The notes under the pieces: model-generated
What the model was told of the DNA's origin: nothing
Seen by the model: only the letters and a program-made list of their open reading frames with translations
Database searches by the model: none
Program-made: the position numbers and the translations under genes
In this document: positions 48,190 to 60,970 of the stretch, one piece after another
Layout of the letters: the number at the start of each line of letters is the position of its first letter
Numbering within the stretch: position 1 is the first letter of the stretch
Assembly: GCF_015706575.1 (NCBI RefSeq)
Contig: NW_024037073.1
Location: 26,394,622 to 26,458,621, forward strand
DNA length: 64,000 bases
Direction of reading: 5' to 3'
Source: Patiria miniata
Lineage: Eukaryota > Echinodermata > Asteroidea > Valvatida > Asterinidae

Positions 48190-50530
48190 TGAGAATTGAG
48201 ATTTGAAGTTGTTGCTGATATTTTTAAACTGATAGTTACAGTAATGTCTTTTTATACTAGTGGGAAAAGCAAATGAAAAGTACCAAGCCTATTGCGTTCT
48301 ACTTTAAGTTGCGCATAATCAGAAACTAAAACCAGTGATTTATTTCATTTCACAATTCTTCTTTTTGAATTGTTTGAATTAAGAGTTCATAACTTAGAAA
48401 TATACCGCGTTTATTTTGCGACATACCTTTATTGTTTTCCACCTTCCTAGTGATTTGGAGCACTGCATAAGTTGACGTACATATGTATAAAGTTTGATAA
48501 CAGATCTTTTTATGACTTAATAATAATTGTAAATACTGCAAGTGGAAGAATTTGACTTGCAAATTATATTGCACATAATAATGTGTACATAGAACTGAAC
48601 TTGTCCAATATTTGGTTTTTGTATTCTGATCGTCTTGATCTTTTCAAGCTCCACTGATGTGCTACTCTTTAAGTGGCATTCATGCAGAATCAAAACAGAT
48701 CAACCTAAAATCATCATATCATGCCTAGCTGTATTGACAGGCAATTATGACAAGCTCACTACACCCCATCTGCAAGTTATCCAGTTATTCAGGGTATCTA
48801 CGTGACATGGTATCATCACCCTGTTCCTCATTGGTGTTCGTCAGCAAAATACATTGTAAACTTCACCAAGACCTCATGGGCTGCAACTACAATATAGTGT
48901 CCCTGCTTAAGAGGGCTACATACGTAGTTCTCATGTTGCTATACAAGAATGTAATTATTTCAAAGGATTAGGCCTATATTTTCAGGTTCTGCAAAAAAAA
49001 TACTGGCAATGCAGAGCAAAAATAAGCATTCTGCACACAATACAAAATTGGTGAAAACTTTTCAAAATAACACAGCATTGTTGGCATAATGATGCAGCGT
49101 CCCCTTTTGTTTCCTGTGGGGATACATGTGTTGGCCCTGTCACGATTAATTCCAGAATAAGAATTATCTTTGCCTGTGTTACAGTTGTATAGCAGGCAAA
49201 TGTGTCTAATCGGTTGAGGAATGAATTCTGGGAGGCGGAGTTACATAAGGGTGGAAAGGGTGTGTCAAATTTGCATAGGAAAGAACGTGCGTTTAACATA
49301 GAACGTACGTAGAACGTACGAGGTGAAGGTGTGGTGGGATCATTCTAGCTTGCGACTTCAGTTCAGTTAAGGACAAACTGAGAATGGATCAGCTTTAAAA
49401 ATAGCTTTGTGTAAACGTGCGAAATGTTTTGTTTTGCTGGCAACCACAAGGTTTTCCAGAGCTTTTGCTCATTGAGTTTTATCTCTGGTTTTTAATCCAG
49501 TGGGTTTTTTCGGGAGTTTGTAAAAGTGTTTAAAAATTCAATTACATGGAATTTGTATAATTAGGCCTATTGTTTGTAATTAAACAATTAAAAATCCAGC
49601 ACCAACTGGTTGACTGCCCCTTGGCAAGCCGTACCCTATATGGTGATATATGTCGTATATTAATTTGGTGTTGTGTTCATAGGAAAGGATGTATCATTAG
49701 AATAGACTGGCAAGAGCAGTCTTGTCTGCTCAAAGAACAAGAGATATATAATTGTAGACATCATCAAAGCAAGTCTTCCCCTGTCCAGATTTTGTATCAG
49801 AGGCTTTGTTGAAGTTAAGGAGAGCAAAGAAAATGCAAGAGGCAACGTTAAAGATATCATAAAGGGTTCAACTGCACTTCCTCGGAATCTGAACATGAAC
49901 CAGCCAAGAATATCTTGAAGAGTATCTGCTAATAGCTCAATGTAATTAGCTTTCATAATGGTCAAGTGGACAAGATTTCTTTGGCCAAGAGTTTGCCATG
50001 GAATCGTTCATTATGAACAACAGAATATTAAATATATTTAAGACTATTTCAGTACCTGTTACCTATTACGCGAACGACCTTAAATATTGCAAGGGACAAT
50101 ATTCAAAGGATGCGAAAGGTGATTCAAAGGATTGAATGATGAAGACCTTATTTATGATTGGATAGTTTGTCATTGTGGGTATATGTACATGTACAGGTAC
50201 ACCAGTGCTTTCTAAGAGCTCAGCAGGAAAAAAATCACAAGCTTAGTCAGCTTTTAGTGAACAAATGACCTCCTGTTTATATTCAAATATATGTAGCTCA
50301 AATAATTAGGAAATTTGGATTGCCCTAAAAGACAAAATTGCAAAGACCTACTGTTAATATTTACAGTGACTTGACACAAAAGTTCATCTAGGAAATCAGC
50401 TGACTAATTTTGTATCAAAGAAAATGACAGTATTTTATGCATTCCTTCCTGGTCATATTTTAAATAAATGTTAATTCCATCAGCACTTGTACTACATTGT
50501 GTATTTTGTAATCAATAAACAATTAATCAA
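48190..50530. other. No feature recognised
   Basis: AT-rich sequence. The minus-strand frame at 49,660-49,965 is hydrophobic and overlaps an alternative frame with FNKASD, perhaps a very old RT remnant, but nothing firm can be said. Confidence 0.4.
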
Positions 50531-50534
50531 TAAA

Positions 50535-50850
50535 ACCATGGAGTGCACAGGCTGTTTCAGGCGCTACAGTGATTAGGCATTGCAGTTTTGGACACTACAG
50601 TGATTATTTAGTGTCCAAAACTGCCATGCCTAATATTAGGCATGGTAGTTTTGGACACTACAGTAATTAGGCATGGCAGTTTTGGACACTACAGTGATTA
50701 TTTAGTGTCCAAAACTGCCATGCCTAATATTAGGCATGGCAGTTTTGGACACTACAGTGATTAGGCATGGCAGTTTTGGACACTACAGTGATTAGGCATG
50801 GCAGTTTTGGACACTACAGTGATTAGGCATGGCAGTTTTGGACACTTCAG
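50535..50850. repeat. 31-bp minisatellite in both orientations
   Basis: Units of GGCATGGCAGTTTTGGACAC followed by TACAGTGATTA occur head to tail, with two head-to-head reversals (around 50,615 and 50,715). The reversals create palindromes such as CCATGCCTAATATTAGGCAT plus GG. The unit is related to the 34-bp minisatellite at 4,650 and to a short stretch at 56,470. Confidence 0.85.
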
Positions 50851-50873
50851 TGCCTATGAAAGGGTTGGGTAAT

Positions 50874-50976
50874 TAATTCTTTAAATAATGAAGGCTAATC
50901 CTTCTTATGGATGTACATGTAAAGTTTACATGTGCATCCATAAGAAGGATTAGCCTTCATTACTTAAAGAATTTTT
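50874..50976. mobile_element. Near-perfect ~100-bp palindrome
   Basis: AATTCTTTAAATAATGAAGG followed by CTAATCCTTCTTATGGATG is matched in reverse by CATCCATAAGAAGGATTAGC and CTTCATTACTTAAAGAATT. The centre is ACATGTAAAGTTTACATGT. It is a MITE-like hairpin directly after the 31-bp array. Confidence 0.8.
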
Positions 50977-50979
50977 ATT

Positions 50980-52610
50980 GTAAACCCCATTCACACTTTT
51001 ATCAATAAAATGCTAGACTATGGAAAACTAACATTAACTTTAAAAGCCCTTGAACTCATTACTGTAATGAGAAAAAAATATGGTTTTACTTTACCTTCAA
51101 ATAAGGTACCGGTACATGTATAGCTTTAATAAGCAACAGATGAAAAGCATGAATTTAATGAAGAGTAAAAGCAGTCAACAAGAGGATCCTAAACCGAAGT
51201 GTAGGGTCATCGACGCCTTCACCGACAGCTGGAGATACCCCCAGTGTCACCCTGATGTTGGGTTATTCCGAGGATTGGGCGCCTATTCCTTATTTTCACA
51301 TACCACCCAAAAATGTTGTAGAAAATGGCATCATATTCATGGAAAGTACATTCACAGGCAACACAAACCACATTGGCATGATGAACTTTCATGTTCAATT
51401 TCATGAGTTTATGTTTTCTGTGTTGTTTCTAGATGGTTTGTAGCCCACACATTTTAGGGGCCTTGGCTTTATGGTTGGGCTATACAACAAACCACCACCT
51501 CGGCTTGTGTTTCCCACTAAAACTGAAAGGAATATTTAGTTAAAAATATAAAAAAAAATAAATTGGTTGTTATCAAAAATGAATCTTCAGGTACATGTAG
51601 GTTGGCAGGCACAAGTGAATTAAATTAATTAATGAACACAAATTAGTTAACATGTTTGAATGTAATCAGTAGCATAGCTTTTTGTGGTGGGGGGGGGGGT
51701 GTCTGAACTATCTTAAAAGCTCTTAAAAAGATTGTTCTTTTATGACACCATTAAATGCTGCCAGGGGCCTTCCCCCCACCAATACCACCATCCAGCTAAA
51801 TAAAGGCCACTGTACTTTTTATGCATCAAATTAGTTTTTACAAAGGCATTTGGTCTGAACACCTTCATATATTTAAGCCAATATTTCACTTGGTTTTGCC
51901 CTCACCTGCCGTAATCAGTGAAGGGCAAATTCAACATTTAACCCTCCTATGCAAACATACATTCTGTTTAAAGTTGTTCTTTCAGTCTAATTCTCACAAG
52001 TGACTGTTTTCAACAGTTAAGAGCTCCCAGCCCTTATAAAGCAGGATTGACTGGCTGTGACTGTTTATGTAACTTGATACAGCTATACTTTGACTGTAGA
52101 TGATTGATAAGACAGCTGTGCCTACTTCCTGCCTGCTGTTGTCTGATGACTGAGTTTGACTAGTCACTTGCTAGCTTGCTTGAAATATGATCTGACTGTT
52201 GGTGACTAGCTTAGGTGAAAAGCATGGCAGAGGAAGAGGATTATTTTTTTTTACTGTCTGTGACCGTTGAAACAGTAGGAGGGTTAAAATTGAGAAATCG
52301 TGTCATTGTGAAAAACATAACATTAAAATTACACCAACCTGACGCAATTTCCATCAAAAGTCTCTACTACGTAAAGTATCAATTAAAAAGAATTCATCAC
52401 AATGAAAAGTGACCACAAAAATATACAATTGCTAAACTTATAACAGCTTTTAAATGCATTGTTTCATAAAGTATAAAGAGCAATACATTTAAATGTTGCT
52501 GGATCAAATATTAAACTGTCACTTTCAAGAATCTAAATTTTTCGTTCTAATAAAACAGCGAATTAATTATGCATATCATGTGATACTTCAGTCTCAAACG
52601 ACAGTATGGC
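50980..52610. other. Spacer with one repeat fragment
   Basis: The only recognised item is 51,215-51,285, which starts GCCTTCACCGACAG and contains GTCACCCTGATGTTGGG. It is a partial copy of the 369-bp repeat at 52,615. A G run lies at about 51,690. Confidence 0.45.
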
Positions 52611-52614
52611 TTAC

Positions 52615-53345
52615 GCCTTCACCGACAGGCAGATACTGATACCCCACTGTCACCCTGATGTTGGGTTATTCCAAGGATCAGGCACCTCCTCTTTTTAACT
52701 CTCTATGCTGATTACAAGCATCTCGCTTTTATGCCAAGTGCCACTGCATTGTTTAAGGGTCTCGATCCAGCCGAGTCTCTGTACTGCTGAAGAGTTCATC
52801 AGAAAATATCATTATCAGAGCTGAATCCTTGATCATCTATGCCAAGTCCTGCTGCAAAGTTTCAGGTTCGGCGGATTTCTGCAGAGTGACCCAGACCCAC
52901 AGCTCAAATGAACCTAGGACATGCACAAAGCTGCTGTATCAGATGTCCCGCTGCAATACTTGAGGATAATGAGCCAAAACACTGCCTTCACCGACAGCCA
53001 GATACTGATACCCCACTGTCACCCTGATGTTGGGCTATTCCAAGGATCAGGCACCTCCTCTTTTAAACTCTCTGCTAATTACAAGCATCTCGCCTTTATG
53101 CCAAGTGCCACTGCATTGCTTAAGGGTCTCGATCTAGCTGAGTCTCTGTAATGCTGAAGAGCTCATCAGAAAATATCACTATCACAGCTGAATCCTTGAT
53201 CATCTATGCCAAGTCCTGCTGCAAAGTTTCAGGTTCAGCGGATTTATGCAGGGTGACCCACAGCTCAAACTAACCCAGGACATACACAAAGCTGCTGTAT
53301 CAGATGTTCCGCTGCAATACTTGAGGATAATGAGCCGAGCCACTG
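52615..53345. repeat. 369-bp tandem duplication
   Basis: Two direct copies, each starting GCCTTCACCGACAG at 52,615 and 52,984 and ending GCAATACTTGAGGATAATGA. Copies differ by scattered substitutions and small deletions. Short frames inside are broken, and the unit is not obviously coding. Confidence 0.85.
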
Positions 53346-53349
53346 CCGT

Positions 53350-55515
53350 GCAAACGAGCTCAGAAAACATTATCAGAACAAAATCATCGACATGCAGGTA
53401 TTCCATGTTCTGCTGCAAAGTTTCCAGTTTTAAGCAGAGTCTCTGCAACATCTCTACAGCTCAAGAAAACATGTCCACGTACAGTTTTTATTAAGCTACT
53501 TCAATGGCAGAATCTCTGATGTACATCATCTCTGGCTTTGAAGAACATATATCCTAGGATACAGACATCTTTAAATGGCCAACTAGATGCTTATCGGTTA
53601 CACCGTTAGTGGAGGTTCGGCAGGATTATCGATGTGACAACTCGGGGAAAAACAACCATCTCACTAGGCGTATGTACAGTTAGGCCTACCCAATTAGCTG
53701 TAAGCAAGGGGCAGCTTGTACTACTTGCAATCACTTCAAGCCTAGTTGAGTCTGCAGGTGTTTATGCCAATTTTTTTGCATATAAGGCTTATCCTGGATT
53801 TCTAATACTGCAGGTGTTCTGCTGCATAATACGGGTAAAAGTCGACCAGGATCTGATGAGCTGTCACTGTCATTTCCCTGCTAACTTAAACTGTACGTGA
53901 ACAGCTCTGCTGTGTTTCTTTAGAGACAAATATTCCACCGTGCATCAATGCCTCGTGTTGATCAGGGATGGCACAAAGTTCACCTATGATCGTTTCCACT
54001 GCACTGTAAACTTTTCACCCTGAGAGCGAGACCCTTTTTATTATCAGGTACTAGCGACTGAGTCAGTTGGACCCAGGGATCGGCACGGGAAGGGTCCAAA
54101 CTCCCTGAAGAAGCAATTGCAATGACACAGCTGCATTCACTGCTTTCTAAATTACTCTTTAGAATCCTTGCCGGATCATACATGTTCACATTTGCATTTA
54201 TTTATAAATCTGATAAATTTGGCTTTAACCAAGGGTAAAGTTTTTACTTTACACTGAAATAAACGCACAATCATATCATGTCTTGGCACCAAGATGCAGG
54301 AAGTAGTGGCTTACTTTTGGCACAAAAGCCATCTTGCCAATAAATAAATAAATGTACGGCATTGCACATCAATAATGTGTAATAATTGTATCTTGCACAC
54401 ATCAAGGAGGTCATCCTCTTAAATATGACTTGGGTGCCAATGCTATCCCACTTTTATTTCAATGTACCCTGCATTGATCACGGTATACGTGTACAAGCAG
54501 TGAATGGGCAGATGGCCTCTGGTACAAAATTGGATCAATATTGTAAGACTCCTGTTGTGTGGGGCGTGGTCTTTTACCAAGACCAAGTGCTCCATGGTAC
54601 CTTCAGCTTTGTGTTTGAGTGCCATGCATCTTGAGCAATAAATGCCCTACATGAGTAAAGACATAGTACTGCATTGACATGCTGAGCTATACTGGTCAAC
54701 ATACAGTTTGAACAATTTCCCTATTTTTAGACATATCTGTAAAAGCAGACTACTGTATGTTAGCATACTTTTCATTGAAGAGTTTTGTCATTACTTTTTG
54801 TCCTGTAAAACTGACACCAGGAATTCTGGTGCAATCCACTTTTAACATTCTAACTGCAACATACCCAAGGGCTGTTACAATTAAAGGGAATATACAACAT
54901 TTGCAAACATCGAAAAATAAAACTACCAAGTTTTTGCGAAATACCTTAATAGGATGTTGGTAAATGACAGTCTAAAGCATCCTGTAAAATTATGGCACCT
55001 GGTATACTGTCATTTTCAAGAAAAGTGGTATTTTTGTATCAATTTCCAACGCTGATCGGCTTTGGAAACAACTGGCTTTTTTTCAAATACTAGCCCCAAT
55101 TGACCATTGCACTTGTTTGCAATCGATTACAAACCTATAAACGGGTACGAGACAGCTAACTGGTTCCCTGACCTTACAATTCCCCCAAAGTATGTAAACT
55201 GCTCTGTTTCTTCTTATATGGAGTCAGGGAACCAGACTATAGGAAAATTATCGTTTTTCTTGGTTTTTATAGCATTTTCGAAACAAAACCTCCAAAAAGT
55301 TAGTGTAACTATATTTGCTTTATATTTCCAACCCCCAATTCCATCCATTTCTGAAAATTACAGCAAAAGCAAATGATGTATATTCCCTTTAAAAGACCAT
55401 ACTCTTACACCAAGCCACTACAATTGCAAACATGTGGGCTCTTTTTTCATTCATCATTAGAAAAATTACACTTTGTCAGTATTTGACTTTTGATGGAATT
55501 TGCATCAGGATAATT
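53350..55515. other. No feature recognised
   Basis: No exon set, tRNA-like motif or clear repeat was seen here. Several short frames exist, but none shows a domain or splice context. Confidence 0.4.
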
Positions 55516-55523
55516 TATATGTT

Positions 55524-55647
55524 ACAAATAATGAATGTTTCACGTTCGTGCAATGGTAAGAATAATTCCATTCGGTGACAGATGAAAAGTTCCATTCCAC
55601 TATTGAAATTATTCTTACCATTGCACTCACAAACATTCATTATTTGT
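55524..55647. mobile_element. MITE-like element with ~45-bp inverted ends
   Basis: CAAATAATGAATGTTTCACG followed by TGCAATGGTAAGAATAATT is mirrored by AATTATTCTTACCATTGCA and CAAACATTCATTATTTG, with a short unique centre (around GGTGACAGATG). No coding. Confidence 0.8.
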
Positions 55648-55915
55648 ATACTATAATTACTGGCACTGTATAATCAGTGCTTTTCAACAGAAATTAAAAC
55701 CAAGAGCAAAAGCTATCTTGAAAGGCCAATAGTATCATTTGCAATTACAGAAATGTAAATAAAATGGCTGACTTTTCAGCTCAAGTGTCATGTATCTTTT
55801 AAAGATCATGAACACAATTTGTGCTTTTATTTAACATGTTATTTCAAAAGGCAGATTTTTGAGTACTTGCAAATGATCCTGTCAAGCCATGTTACTTCCA
55901 ACCTATATGTAGGCC

Positions 55916-56420
55916 AATGAGGCCTTTACTTTTAAAAGATATGCCAGGCCTGTACAGAGCATTTTCAAATGAGTGTCATGTATCGTTTCTATCAGAGAGT
56001 GTTCATATCAAGTAGCAAAGACTATTCATAAGATAGAATTTGCATCAATATTAGGTTTTGTCCTTCATCGACGAACAAACACTGTATACTCAGTGTGTTC
56101 AACCTGAGTGAAAGTCAGCAAAAGCACTCGGGTGGGAATCGAACCCACAACCTTCTGCTTTGTTGAGCAGACGTCTTACCACTCGACCACCAAGCACGTG
56201 AGGTTGTTAACTTTCACTCGGGTGTAACACACCGAGTAGACAGTGATTATATGCCGGTGAAGGGCAAACCTAATTATTGCAAATTGTAAAGTCTTAAATT
56301 GTGGAAGCAAAATGTATGCAAGATATAAATCACACAACAAAAATATGATTTAGCTAAATAACACTTTTCAAAGGTACATGTATTAGCACCCATCTCTGGT
56401 GCAGGCCTGCATATTTTATT
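55916..56420. repeat. ~495-bp dispersed segment, copy 1
   Basis: From TGAGGCCTTTACTTTTAAAA to CTCTGGTGCAGGCCTGCA, this segment is nearly identical to 60,971-61,466, about 5.06 kb away in the same orientation. Homology ends sharply on both sides. The tRNA-bearing inverted-repeat element lies inside it. It may be a larger mobile unit. Confidence 0.85.
56042..56280 (-). mobile_element. Inverted-repeat element with tRNA-like core, copy B
   Basis: Arms of about 80 bp are inverted: ATTAGGTTTTGTCCTTCATC matches GGTGAAGGGCAAACCTAAT, and the inner CACTGTATACTCAGTGTG and CCTGAGTGAAAG match CTTTCACTCGGG and CACACCGAGTAGACAGTG. The loop on the minus strand (about 56,196-56,127) is tRNA-like: A box TGGTCGAGTGGT, a T-arm GTGGG/CCCAC around TTCGATT (perfect five pairs) and an anticodon stem TCTGC/GCAGA. 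Confidence 0.8.
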
Positions 56421-56467
56421 TAAACTTTTAGTCACTGTAGCTGCATATTTTATTTTAACTTTAGTCA

Positions 56468-56530
56468 CTGTAGTGCCCAAAACTGCCCTGCCTGTTACTC
56501 AATGTAGCACCAAAAATGCCCTAGCACTGT
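56468..56530. repeat. Stray unit of the 31/34-bp minisatellite family
   Basis: GTGCCCAAAACTGCCCTGCC followed by TGTTACTCA is the reverse complement of the consensus behind the minisatellites at 4,650 and 50,535. It is present here as one and a half copies. Confidence 0.55.
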
Positions 56531-56534
56531 TAGG

Positions 56535-58250
56535 GTACATTCAGTACAATGTACATGTAGCTCACCCGGATCGATGTCTCAGGTTAGCCCCTTGCCGTTC
56601 AATTCGCTCCAACGTCTCGAGTCAGCCACCACAGAAACTGCTCAAGGACCAAACTCAGTGGTGGAAACAGGTCCCATGCATACAAGTGTTGTTCATTTCA
56701 AGAAACGAACAAATTTGGCGGCTAGACAGCGAAAATGTCGAGCGGACCCAAAAATCAACGTATTTCAAGCAAAAGGGTAATTATTTATTTAGTTAATTTC
56801 AACTTTAGAGGCTGTAATTCCAGCCCAACATTTTACTTTTGCAACTCTCTAAAAAGCAGTAAATCTCAAACTTAACACCCAGTCTGAAATGGGCATTTTG
56901 TACGGACATCACGTGAGGATCGTGATGGCCCATGGTTGAATGTTTGATTAGTCCGGCTGTCATACAGTAGTTAACGTCTCCCTTTACAGAGTCGATCCCA
57001 GTGAGCTACTTAAAGGCACCCTATGATTATTTTTTTCAGTGAATAAATACACTGTAATAAAATACAGACCAAGATGCTAATGGGTTAATTATATTGAATG
57101 ACAGATATAAAAATCATCAGTTAAAAAAAGATTGCTCAGCCATTCGGAAGAACATAAATTGCAATTGGTCTCAAATTAAAGCTGATGGTCAAGTGCATTA
57201 CACACTACCAAAGCTTATATCATCATAGTTCCTTGATTGTTTATTTAAGCACAGTTTTGTAACTGATGCATTTTTTTATGCACACCCTGTGTAACAGCTA
57301 TTTAAAGTGCTTTTGGGCAGCCAGGAGAGAGTAGGATTCTCAAAGGGAAGAAAATGGCGTATATCGCATTTTGGAAATACACTCTTCATATATTCATACA
57401 CCACACAACAAACATTTCATATTACAGCTTTAGCTAGAAAAATATTCTCACTAATAGGAAATTAGATCTTCATCATTCAATCCTAACTATGAGGTGTTTT
57501 ACGTGAAAAATAGGGAGGGGGACTTCCACAAATGACTTCTTTTATCAAGTGATACTAACTTTTCTTTCCTTTTGTTTTTAAGTTGTGCACCATGTTACAC
57601 AATTGTTAAAAACCCGATTAAAAACTGTTTTCTTTTTACATTCTTGCAATGGTTGACATGTACATAGAACTCTCTGAGAAGTTGCAGTTGTATAAAAGAG
57701 AAGAGATATAAGCCACAGAAAAATCACTATCTGATAATGCTTGTCCAGTAACTTTACAGAAAATGTTGTTGCTGACCAAGATTTGGTCAGTGACGGATGA
57801 CATAGTTTGGTTTGAATTAGCATTTTAAAGAGATTTTACACTTCAGATCAAACGTTTGTTTGAAAGTGATATTTATGGGAGTATGCACTCTGTATGCCTA
57901 ACAGCAACAGTGACACCTTCCCTTGAATATGGCCACATTTGGTCATTTTGTCAGGCAACACAACCTACATAATGACACACTAGCAGGGCAAATTCATCAA
58001 GGCAACAGAAAGGGACACAGGGGAAAAAATGGCCTGAGTGAATCAAAGAGGACCAAGCTCTCGGTGAAAGATTGATTCAAACAGGAAAGAGGTACAATTA
58101 ATCCACAGGACAAAAACAACTTTACATGAGGGCATTCAAAAGTAGAGGCCAACAAGCACTGTATTATTCAGATAAGTATTCACCATGGGAATTACACATT
58201 TTTCTTTTGAGATATTTTCTTTTAAGAATGATTAAAAAGTATGGCACAGT
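56535..58250. other. No feature recognised
   Basis: AT-rich sequence without exon-like stretches that I can defend, and without clear repeats. Confidence 0.4.
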
Positions 58251-58255
58251 CTTAC

Positions 58256-58870
58256 CTAGCAACTGCAATTGGGACAAGCTCGTGTTTCCATGACTCCTGG
58301 TCTCCATTCTGTGCATCATCAGTGACAGGAGATGCTAATAGACGAGAGAAGCTGGGGCTATCCTTGAGGGCTGGATGACTCCTGACTCCTTGGCTATGGA
58401 GATGCTCCTCACAGAGTACAGGCAATCATTACTGCTCCTCCAGTGAAGGTAAATGAAGCAGGTCTATTGTCCCTGGGCCCAGCACAGGAGTGAGATGCCA
58501 TGGGTATAGAAGACCCGTAGGCTTGCTAAAGTGGGGACACATTGCTATGGGTGCCGAGTCCTTGGGTATAGGTGACCCATCGGACTGTCCAGTGAGGATG
58601 GGCTAAAACATGTCACCACCAGATGTCGATATCTTAGTGGTGGCTCAGCCATAGGAACCAGTGTCAGCTTGCTGCCAATAGATCCTTGCTGGTGCCAGGT
58701 TGGGCAGTTTATCACTATCCCATATTTGCCAAGGGATCTTTATTCACCGAGTCCCGTAGGTGATGTCTTGCACTTCACCACATTCGCAGCAGATTCTCCA
58801 AGTCTGCACTTCAGGTCCTGCTTGTCCTTGTGGGATTGTAAAAGGCTGTGAATACTGATTAGTGTGCCCT
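58256..58870 (-). other. Possible minus-strand coding remnants
   Basis: The minus strand ends at a donor (GCTAG|GTAAG at about 58,256) after a frame reading SFSRLLASPVTDDAQNGDQ and then WKHELVPIAVA. Further 5', 58,740-58,540 is open with NCPTWHQQGSIGSKLTL. The pieces are in different frames with stops between them. They may be a decayed exon or part of an unknown repeat. Confidence 0.25.
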
Positions 58871-59124
58871 TGTAAAATAATATAGCAAACCACCAAACAA
58901 CTGGCCAGTGGTAAGGTGGTCTTCCAACTGACATTCAATTTGGCGTTTGGCACTATGCTGAAGTTTCATTGGAGTCAACATTGATTTGAATTTGTTGACT
59001 CTCAAGCAATTTGATCGTCAGAGAAAGCAAATCCCAACTTAAGTGTCCTACATGTATATATTAAGACCTGTTCTGTATACCAATACTCTAATATAGTAAA
59101 ATGCCATTTTTAATATATTTTCAA

Positions 59125-59795
59125 AGAGTATGGTGGCATATTGATCTCATCTAATCAATGCTCGCAGTAGCGTTAATCCTTCATCATTACCTTCAGTATT
59201 ATTCCCATGCAATATTCACATGCAACTAAACTTTCAAAGTTAAGCTGATGAGTATAAAGTATTGACTCGGACATATTCAAGTTGACTATGAAAGGACAAT
59301 AAATATTACCATATTATGCTATGAATTATCAATAACATATATGCGTACGAGTAATAACTTGAGTACTATATTATTCAAACATTTCCAGAGTTTTCTAATT
59401 TAAAAGAATAATTTCACATTTTACTGGTATTTTCAATGGTTTTTGATAGTCGGTAATTGAAGAAAGTAAAATATTTATGGTTAGAAAGTTGGCACATGAT
59501 CCATATGTGAGAAGAATTAGATTACCATTTTTATTTGTCAAGGTAGGTCTATATCGTGTTTAAATGAAATAATCAGAGAACAGTTTCCAAATTACATTTT
59601 GATGAAACACTGAGGCACACAGAGTATGGTGGCATTAATGTTAAATCTATTTTTGCAGTAACATTACCCCCCCCCCCCTTCATTGCCAAAGGAATTATTC
59701 CAACGAAATTTTTACATCCATTTTTTTTATTTGCAAAGTTAAGCTGGTGAGTATACAGTATACATGTAGATTCCGACATATTAGAGTTGACAACT
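59125..59795. repeat. Diverged direct repeat, ~495 bp apart
   Basis: AGAGTATGGTGGCAT, then GCAGTA-CGTTA/CATTA, then AAGTTAAGCTG-TGAGTATA, then GACATATT-AGTTGAC occur at 59,125-59,290 and again at 59,617-59,795. This is an old repeat; the second copy carries a C run at about 59,670. Confidence 0.55.
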
Positions 59796-59814
59796 ATAAA
59801 GCATGTGAAGTGCT

Positions 59815-59925
59815 GCTATGAAGCGCGTCACCTTTTCAGTTTGGTAGCGCACGATCATTGAGGGCGTACTTGTGGGAAAAAGAGGCGTTGCGCATTAGTC
59901 TGTTGCTAGCCAGGGAACAGAGTGC
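59815..59925. repeat. ~110-bp dispersed repeat (second copy at 63,472-63,585)
   Basis: GCTATGAAGC-CGTCAC, then TTCATTGAGGGC-TACTTG, then CAGTCTGTTGCTAGCCA-GG occur in both places in the same orientation, 3.65 kb apart, with about 20% difference. They bracket the gypsy fragments and the telomere-like array. Confidence 0.7.
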
Positions 59926-60195
59926 TGCATAGACTCAAATCGGGGTAATAGCACACCAGGCCCGTCATTTTTAATCCTTGTTCTGTTCTTTCAGTAAATT
60001 TTACTTTATCAAGAATGTGGTGATTTTGTGATGTGAACATGTTTTTTTTCTTGTTTTGTTTTGTATTATAGTGCAATATTGTGGCACATGTATCTTCTGT
60101 GCATAATTCTTATAATTTACTATTTCACTGTATTGATGTCCTTTATATTATTATATTGTTATTGTAACATGTGTGTGTCACTATTTATAGCTATA

Positions 60196-60560
60196 GCTTC
60201 CTATGGTTGTGAGTCCAAGGGCAGACTAGCGTAGAGTGGATGCCTTTGAGATCTGGGCATACAGACGCGTTCTCCGAGTGTCGTGGATGGAGAGGAGGAC
60301 CAACCGCTGGGTATTGGATACCACAGGGAGTGAGTTGATGCTGAGACAACAGATGGCTGTGCGGAAGATGCATTTCTTTGGCCACGTCATGCGCCGCGAA
60401 GGAATCGACAAAGAAATAATCCAGGGATTGGTCTATGGGAAGAGACGTCATCCAACAACATCATGGAACCAACGACATAAAGCAGTGGACCAGACAGGGA
60501 CTTGCAGCAGCATCAAGATCGGCAGTGGATCAAGATTGTTGGCGTAGACTAGTAATGGCC
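60196..60560 (+). pseudogene. 3' end of a non-LTR retrotransposon (endonuclease-RT type)
   Basis: YGCES, then after a frame change DAFEIWAYRRVLRVSWMERR, then MAVRKMHFFGHVMRREG and IIQGLVYGKRR. The DAFE-W-YRR-L-ISW, R-L-FGHV-R and G-RRG blocks are the C-terminal region after RT in RTE-type and related LINE ORFs. The usual glycine-rich end is shifted out of frame. Only this tail is present. Confidence 0.75.
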
Positions 60561-60654
60561 ACTGAGCGCAAATTGCGCCATCGGACTGAAGAGAGAGGGA
60601 GGTACTTGACCGTGATTCATTCATGTGGTATCCCCCATTCAACATGTGGTATCC

Positions 60655-60970
60655 CCCCTTCGGCCACTACGTTCACTGTTTAACCAAGAAGAATCGTGAT
60701 TTCATATGGGACGAGTAGTGTGACAGCTCTTTCAACACCCTCAAGACAGGATTGCAGGAGGTCACTATCCTGGGTTACTCTCAACTGGAGGGCCAATACA
60801 TACTCGATCTGATGCCAGCAGGGATGGGATCAGTCAGTTCTCTCGCAAATTTAGGAAGGGAAAGAAAGAGTTATCATCTATGCAAGTCTGGCATTGTCCG
60901 AACCAGGTGCCTACCTATGTTGCCCAATACCTACATGTTCCACAACCCTAACCCTGGAAGCATCTGCATC
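60655..60970 (+). pseudogene. Ty3/gypsy pol fragment (RNase H start), copy 1
   Basis: Encodes LTKKNRDFIWDE-stop, then CDSSFNTLKTGLQEV, ILGYSQLEGQYILD and, with frame changes, the YASLALSEP-like block. LTKKN-x-F-W followed by a C-x-x-x-F-x-x-LK and a YILD block marks the junction of RT thumb and RNase H in gypsy elements. The catalytic Asp of the YILDTDAS-type motif is lost by a frameshift (LMPAGMG follows). No LTR was recognised. Confidence 0.75.
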
